From Rhodobacterales bacterium (GTDB lineage: Bacteria; Pseudomonadota; Alphaproteobacteria; Rhodobacterales; Rhodobacteraceae): a stretch of 64,000 nucleotides of DNA. Below the pieces are notes generated by a model. It was not told the DNA's origin. It ran no database searches and was given only the letters and a program-made list of their open reading frames with translations. The DNA lies in NCBI GenBank assembly GCA_021155205.1, contig JAJNPS010000010.1, positions 1 through 64,000 of the forward strand, in the 5' to 3' direction. The stretch's first letter is position 1. The number at the start of each line of letters is the position of its first letter. The translations under genes were made by a program, and so were the position numbers. Shown here piece by piece: positions 59,377 through 64,000 of this stretch.

Positions 59377-62300
59377 CCGCCCGGGTTCCGCAAGGTCGGG
59401 GGGGCGGCGCGAAAGATCTCGCGGAACATGCCGGGCGTCAGGATCGACAGCGGATTGACCGAGATGTCCGGCGCATCCGCAAGCCCCCGCAGGCGATAGT
59501 TGAACCCGAACAGCCCTTCGCCCCGGCGCGAGAATATCTGGCCTATGCCGTTCAGCAGGTAAAAGGGCGATATCGTGCCCTGCAGGTCGATCATGCTTGT
59601 CTCTGCATTGTAAAGTCCGGCGAACGACACCCCCATCGACGCCCCGGTCGCGGCACCCCTGGAAACTTGCACGGAGCCTGATTCGATCTCGAAGTCGAGT
59701 TCGACGCGCGAGAACAGCAGACCGGCTCCGTTCAGTTGCTCCAGCAAGCCGATCACGCTGATCGCATTCAAAAGCGACGCCAGCACCGGGGCATCCACGA
59801 CGCGGATCGACGAGATGTCTGCCGTGCCGCGATAGCTGCCGGGCGTTTCGCTGCTGCGCAGCACCACTTCCAGCGCGCCGCCGCGTCCGGCGGAAAAGAT
59901 GCCCGCCGCACGCAAGACCTGCCCGGCATCATCGGACCGGATGCGGATGGCGCTGCCGCCCGATTGCGGCACGATCGCCCCCTGGATGCGGCCCGCACCA
60001 TTGACGCCGGAGACGAAATCGCCGGTCAGGCCACCCTTGTTGACGGTCTCGCCGCGCAGGTCCGTCAGCGCGATGCCGCCCGAGACAATCACCTTGTCCA
60101 GCCGCACCGACAGGGGCGGCGCGCCGGGTTCCGACGCCGCCAGCCGGGGCATCCGGCGCAGGTCCAGCGACCCTCCGGTCAGCGCAATCTGCACCGGGCG
60201 CTCCGCGCCCTGCCCCGTGATGTCGACCGACGCATCCAGCCAGTCGCCGACGGTCAGGCGTTCGACATGCATGACATCAAGGCCGCCCCCCTGCCGGAAC
60301 GAAATGGTGCCGTTTGCGGCAAGACCTGCGGCGGAAATCGTCACCGCGGTGACTTCGGGCCGTGGCCCCAGCGTCATCTCCACCACCAGGTTGCCCTTTG
60401 TCCCCTTGCCCTTGGTCCAGCCAAGCGACGGCACCGAGATCGCCAGCCCGTCCATGTCACTGGTGATCTTCAGCCGCCCCGGCGCGTCCTTTTGCAGATC
60501 AAGCACAACCTCGCCGTCGGCCTGACCGGCCAGCGTCCCCTTGGGCAGGACCACGCCAAAGGCACGCAGCGTGTCGTCAGACAGCATCACATGCCCCTCG
60601 ATTTGGGATTTGCCACCCGCCTCCGGTCCAAAGGGTTGCCTGAAACTGGCGTCAAAGGGCGCACCGTCCAGGGTGCCCTTGCCGCTGAGCGCAAGGCCGT
60701 CACGCGTGACCACGGCCTCCAGCGCCCCGGCTTTGAGGATGCGGCCCGGCACCAGGACCGACGAAGTCAGATCGCTGATCCTGCCGGTGGCCGCATAGGT
60801 CACATCCGTCACCCTGACCTTGGGGACCAATGGCAGCGACAGCCGCGTCACCAGATCGGCGCGTCCCTCGCCCAGATCGACGGGGCGGCCGACCTTGGTC
60901 AGAAACCGGAACGGCGGCTGGTCCAGCAGCGACAGCGTCGCCGTCAGGCTGGCGGAGGTCATCAACATGATGTTCGCCCGCGACGGGCGCTGGGTGATGT
61001 CGGGCACCTCGAAAACCGATCCATCGACAATCACCTTGCCACCCTTTGGCGCCTCAACCCGACCGCGGTCCAGCGCCATGACATAGCGCGGCCCCTCGAC
61101 CGAGGCGCGGCCGTAGCCGTCGTTGATCGGAGGCAGACCGCGCAGGAAACGCACGTCGATCCCCGCAAATTCATAGGCCAGGCTGAACTTCGGGTCTTGC
61201 CCGGGTGCTGTGCGCAGCGCCGCCGTCAGGTTGAACAAGTTCCCCGACTGCACGTTTTCAACCAGCCAGTCCCGCGTCTTGGGCACAAGTTGCAGCGGCC
61301 AGAGCTTGACCAGCCGCGCATAGGGGATGCGGTCAAGCGCGATGTCGAACCGGCTGGCCCAGCCGTCCTTCTCCGCCTCAAAGGCGCCGGTCAACAGCAG
61401 ATGCTCCGACCCTTCGGCCAGTGCCAGTTGGCCGATCTCGACGCGAAAGGGCCGCAAGGTCAGGCGCATATCCAGCGCGCCCGAGGAAAACCGCACCGGC
61501 GCCTCGAACAGACCCTCGGGATCGACCTGAACGTCGGAAAACTGCACCTGGCCCAGGATGACCTCCGGAACGTTGCCCGTCGCGACAACCTTGCCCACCT
61601 TGTCGCGCAGGTAGATGTTGCCGGTGGCGCTGAGCCTGACCGACCTGCTTTGCACCGACAGGCGCTGCAGCGTCACATCGGCGGTGGCGGGATCATAGGC
61701 CAGCGTCAGCCCCGCCTTTTCAAATGCAAGTGGCGCCACGCCGGCCTCTGCGCGCAGCGATCCCGCACCGAGGTCAAGCGCGCCGTCCAGCCGTTGAAGC
61801 GTGCCATCCTTGCCAAGGCTGCCCGAAATGCGGCCCGAAATCGGGGCATCCAGCACCGACAGAAAGGCCAGCGGCGCCGCCAGCGCCGCCACGTCGGGGG
61901 CGGCCATTCCGGTGACGGTCGCGGTCAGGCTGGCCGAGGAATCCATCAGCGCCGTCGTGACGGAGATTGCGGCCATCGCGGGCGCCTTGCCCCCCTCGAT
62001 CAGGGTCACGCTCAGATCCCCCGCCAATGCCCCGTCGCGCCGTTCCAGGACCAGCCTGCCATCGCCCAGCTCCCACTGCCTGCCGGCGGCGGCATCCGTG
62101 ACCGACAGGCTCAGACCCTGCACGTCGACACGGTCCAGCGCCGCCAGCGCGGGTGAGCGGAAAACCTCATCGCCGGCATCCAGAAGGTCGGAAAAGCTGC
62201 GGTTGTCGGCCAGCGACGCCCCGGCACTGCCAGCCGCCAGGTCAAAGGCGCCCTCGGCATCGCGGCGCAGCGTCAGTTGCGCGCCGGACAGCGACAGGCT

Positions 62301-62729
62301 TGTGACCTGCAGACGTCCGCCGACCAGGGCCGCCGGATCGACGGTGATGCGGGCCTCGGGCAGGCTGACAAGCATCTGTCCGTCGGGTCGGCGCAGGCGG
62401 ACATCCAACAGCTGAAAGCTGGGCACCCGGTCCTTCGCGACGACGACCTCGACGCCGCCGAGCGACACCGCCATCGCCGATCGCGGGTCGCCGCCCGCCG
62501 CGATGCTGCTGTTCAGGCGGTCTTCGACCTCGGCCACGGCCCAGACCGGCAAACGGATCGTCTTGCCGGTCGATGCGAGGATCACAAGGACACCAAAACC
62601 AAGCGACAACAGCACCAAAAGCGTCACGGTCAGCCGCGCGACGCCATGCCAGCGATGCCGCCGCCGCATGGGTGGACGCCGCCCTGACGGGAGGTTTCCG
62701 ACCGTCTCGGGATCTTCGGCCCCGCTCAT
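59373..62729 (-). CDS. Large AsmA-like (DUF3971/YhdP-type) envelope protein
   Basis: The 1118-residue protein has one N-terminal membrane helix (LTVTLLVLLSLGFGVLVILA, about 33-52) followed by a very long beta-rich periplasmic region and an AsmA-like C-terminus (RGTADISSIRVVDAPVLASL, then GAATGASMGVSF). Such proteins form bridge-like grooves thought to carry phospholipids between membranes. The C-terminal end GLADAPDISVNPLSILTPGM resembles YhdP-type proteins. It is coupled to queA and divergent from bcp. Confidence 0.85.
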   Translation of the reverse strand: MSGAEDPETVGNLPSGRRPPMRRRHRWHGVARLTVTLLVLLSLGFGVLVILASTGKTIRLPVWAVAEVEDRLNSSIAAGGDPRSAMAVSLGGVEVVVAKDRVPSFQLLDVRLRRPDGQMLVSLPEARITVDPAALVGGRLQVTSLSLSGAQLTLRRDAEGAFDLAAGSAGASLADNRSFSDLLDAGDEVFRSPALAALDRVDVQGLSLSVTDAAAGRQWELGDGRLVLERRDGALAGDLSVTLIEGGKAPAMAAISVTTALMDSSASLTATVTGMAAPDVAALAAPLAFLSVLDAPISGRISGSLGKDGTLQRLDGALDLGAGSLRAEAGVAPLAFEKAGLTLAYDPATADVTLQRLSVQSRSVRLSATGNIYLRDKVGKVVATGNVPEVILGQVQFSDVQVDPEGLFEAPVRFSSGALDMRLTLRPFRVEIGQLALAEGSEHLLLTGAFEAEKDGWASRFDIALDRIPYARLVKLWPLQLVPKTRDWLVENVQSGNLFNLTAALRTAPGQDPKFSLAYEFAGIDVRFLRGLPPINDGYGRASVEGPRYVMALDRGRVEAPKGGKVIVDGSVFEVPDITQRPSRANIMLMTSASLTATLSLLDQPPFRFLTKVGRPVDLGEGRADLVTRLSLPLVPKVRVTDVTYAATGRISDLTSSVLVPGRILKAGALEAVVTRDGLALSGKGTLDGAPFDASFRQPFGPEAGGKSQIEGHVMLSDDTLRAFGVVLPKGTLAGQADGEVVLDLQKDAPGRLKITSDMDGLAISVPSLGWTKGKGTKGNLVVEMTLGPRPEVTAVTISAAGLAANGTISFRQGGGLDVMHVERLTVGDWLDASVDITGQGAERPVQIALTGGSLDLRRMPRLAASEPGAPPLSVRLDKVIVSGGIALTDLRGETVNKGGLTGDFVSGVNGAGRIQGAIVPQSGGSAIRIRSDDAGQVLRAAGIFSAGRGGALEVVLRSSETPGSYRGTADISSIRVVDAPVLASLLNAISVIGLLEQLNGAGLLFSRVELDFEIESGSVQVSRGAATGASMGVSFAGLYNAETSMIDLQGTISPFYLLNGIGQIFSRRGEGLFGFNYRLRGLADAPDISVNPLSILTPGMFREIFRAAPPTLRNPGG

Positions 62730-62829
62730 TCCTGCCCTGTCCTCGTGCGCCGCGCTGCGGCCCCTTTATCTTGCGGGAAAACAGACTAGAACCCCATTGC
62801 GATATTTGACCCCAAGCAAGGAGCCGCCC

Positions 62830-63291
62830 ATGATCGCCCAAGGCAGCCAAGCCCCTGATTTCACTTTGCCCCGCGACGGCGACGGCACGATCACATTGTC
62901 GTCGCTCAGGCCCGGCAAGGTGGTCCTTTACTTCTACCCCAAGGATGACACGCCCGGCTGCACGCTGGAAGCACAGGATTTCAACGCCCGCATGGCCGAT
63001 TTTGCTATGGCGGGCACAACCGTCATCGGCATTTCCAGGGACAGCGTGAAAAGTCACGACAAGTTCTGCCGGAAATACGGGCTTGGGATCATCCTGGCGT
63101 CGGACGAAAACGGCCGCGTCACCGAGGATTACGGGGTCTGGCTGGAAAAGAGCATGTATGGCAAGACCTATATGGGGATCGAACGGACCACGGTTCTGAT
63201 CGACGGGACGGGCAAGGTGGCGCGGGTCTGGAACAAGGTCAGCGTCAAGGGCCATGCGGACGAGGTGCTGGCGGCGGCAAGGGCATTGTGA
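62830..63291 (+). CDS. bcp: Peroxiredoxin Bcp (thioredoxin-dependent thiol peroxidase)
   Basis: The 153-residue peroxiredoxin reduces hydrogen peroxide and organic peroxides. The peroxidatic Cys44 lies in DDTPGCTLEAQDF. The resolving cysteine found five residues later in Escherichia coli Bcp is replaced by Gln49, so this may be a 1-Cys type or use another cysteine (in KFCRKYG). The start ATG at 62830 follows AAGGAG. The stop overlaps the DUF455 start. Confidence 0.93.
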   Translation: MIAQGSQAPDFTLPRDGDGTITLSSLRPGKVVLYFYPKDDTPGCTLEAQDFNARMADFAMAGTTVIGISRDSVKSHDKFCRKYGLGIILASDENGRVTEDYGVWLEKSMYGKTYMGIERTTVLIDGTGKVARVWNKVSVKGHADEVLAAARAL

Positions 63292-64000
63292 TCCGCGGCG
63301 TGACCTTGGCAGGGATGGCGGTGGCAGTCCTGACCACCGCCGACGCCCGCGACAAGGCAAGGCTCAGCCGCATCCATGCGCAGACCTGGCTTGCGGCACG
63401 TGCGGCGGGAACGGCACTGCCCCTGGGCGATGCCGCACCGCCCCCGCAGCCCGGCCGCCCTGCCCGCCCCGAACTTCTCGACCCGCGCGACGTGCCGCGC
63501 CGCCGTCCCGGCAGCCCCGCAGGCCGCATCGCGCTCTTGCACGCGGTTGCGCATATCGAACTGAACGCGATCGACCTGCACTGGGACATCGTCGCGCGCT
63601 TTGCGCGGTCCGGCATGCCGATGGGGTTTTTCGACGACTGGGTGCGCGCCGCCGACGACGAGGCCAAGCATTTCATGCTGCTGGCCGATTGCCTTGAGGC
63701 AGCGGGCAGCCACTACGGCGCGATGGCGGCCCATGCCGGGCTATGGCGTGCCGCCGAAGACACTGCGGGCGACCTTATGGGCCGGCTGGCGGTGGTGCCG
63801 ATGGTGCTGGAGGCGCGGGGGCTGGATGTGTCGCCACAGATGATCGACATCTTTGCGGCGGCGGGCGATGCGCAGGCACTCGCCGCGCTCAACATCATCT
63901 ATGCCGACGAGGTGGCGCATGTCGCCTATGGATCGAAATGGTTCAACTGGCTCTGCGGGCGCGATTGCCTTGACCCAAAGGTGGCGTTTCACAGCCTTGT
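63288..64000 (+). CDS. DUF455 ferritin-like protein (cut by window end)
   Basis: A GTG at 63288 overlaps the bcp stop (GTGA) and opens a frame that runs to the window end without a stop (237 codons). It shows the DUF455 blocks RPARPELLDPRDVPRRRPGS, the helix HAVAHIELNAIDLHWDI, ADDEAKHFMLLA and YADEVAHVAYGSKWFNW. The E/H pattern indicates a ferritin-like di-iron four-helix bundle. Members have no settled function. Coupling to bcp hints at peroxide or iron stress, as an inference. The C-terminal end is missing. Confidence 0.88.
   Translation, partial: MIRGVTLAGMAVAVLTTADARDKARLSRIHAQTWLAARAAGTALPLGDAAPPPQPGRPARPELLDPRDVPRRRPGSPAGRIALLHAVAHIELNAIDLHWDIVARFARSGMPMGFFDDWVRAADDEAKHFMLLADCLEAAGSHYGAMAAHAGLWRAAEDTAGDLMGRLAVVPMVLEARGLDVSPQMIDIFAAAGDAQALAALNIIYADEVAHVAYGSKWFNWLCGRDCLDPKVAFHSL

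Noticed and set aside
1..64000. CRISPR arrays, prophage genes, toxin-antitoxin pairs, riboswitches, tRNA or rRNA genes.
   Set aside because: No regularly spaced repeats, phage structural genes, recognisable toxin pairs, known aptamer signatures or tRNA-like folds were found on reading both strands.

Overview
The window is a GC-rich chromosomal segment from an alphaproteobacterium, most likely a member of Rhodobacterales (Rhodobacteraceae/Paracoccaceae). This rests on gene content: a divergent DUF6456/DUF6477 pair, purL-bolA-grxD, a zapA gene next to a ZauP-like coiled-coil gene, a metal-ligand-poor (non-zinc type) HemB, an MttB homologue without pyrrolysine, and a GAAC-N7-GAAC LexA box in front of uvrA. 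No species can be named from the sequence.

Region 1 (1-8890) is an accessory arsenic island. It opens with the 3' end of an IS3-type insertion sequence that cuts into an Acr3 arsenite efflux gene, leaving only its C-terminal two thirds. Then come arsH, the arsenite sensing set aioX-aioS-aioR (4-bp start/stop overlaps), the structural genes aioB-aioA for periplasmic arsenite oxidase, and a DUF2478 gene behind a strong hairpin. AioX should bind arsenite in the periplasm and signal through AioS and AioR to aioBA. This AioR has lost the GAFTGA loop and the Walker B acidic residues needed for sigma-54 activation, and no good -24/-12 promoter is visible before aioB. No arsR, arsC, cytochrome c or molybdenum cofactor gene is present in the window.

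Region 2 (9079-26780) is mostly core metabolism: rpe, tsf-rpsB, psuK-psuG for pseudouridine breakdown, a DUF502 membrane protein, a bdhA-patatin pair, a peptide-binding protein, an entericidin-like lipoprotein, a DsbA-type protein overlapping a Bcr/CflA transporter, mfd, hemB and a CDP-alcohol phosphatidyltransferase. Upstream of bdhA lies a promoter-hairpin-terminator unit that looks like a roughly 75-nt small RNA or attenuator, plus a TGC-rich double dyad.

Region 3 (26888-35403) holds a sensor kinase, then scpB, scpA, nagZ, a SPOR protein, argS and a DUF6456 regulator, all on the minus strand, with DUF6477 divergent. Region 4 (35423-46790) holds mttB, purL-bolA-grxD, zapA with a ZauP-like gene, tkt, DoxX, DUF808, a 47-residue membrane protein, gap and a DUF1127-like small protein. 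Region 5 (46803-64000) holds coaD, a CBS protein, a LysR regulator divergent from mmsA, DUF4260-uvrA under a LexA box, two MFS transporters, lpdA, DUF924, queA, a very large AsmA-like protein, bcp, and a DUF455 ferritin-like gene cut by the window end.

No intergenic stretch exceeds about 300 bases. No tRNA, rRNA, CRISPR array or prophage was found. The main candidates for follow-up are the degenerate AioR with its 16-bp upstream dyad, the orphan promoter-terminator unit at 16836-16945, and a perfect 15-bp tandem duplication inside the catalytic motif of the phosphatidyltransferase.
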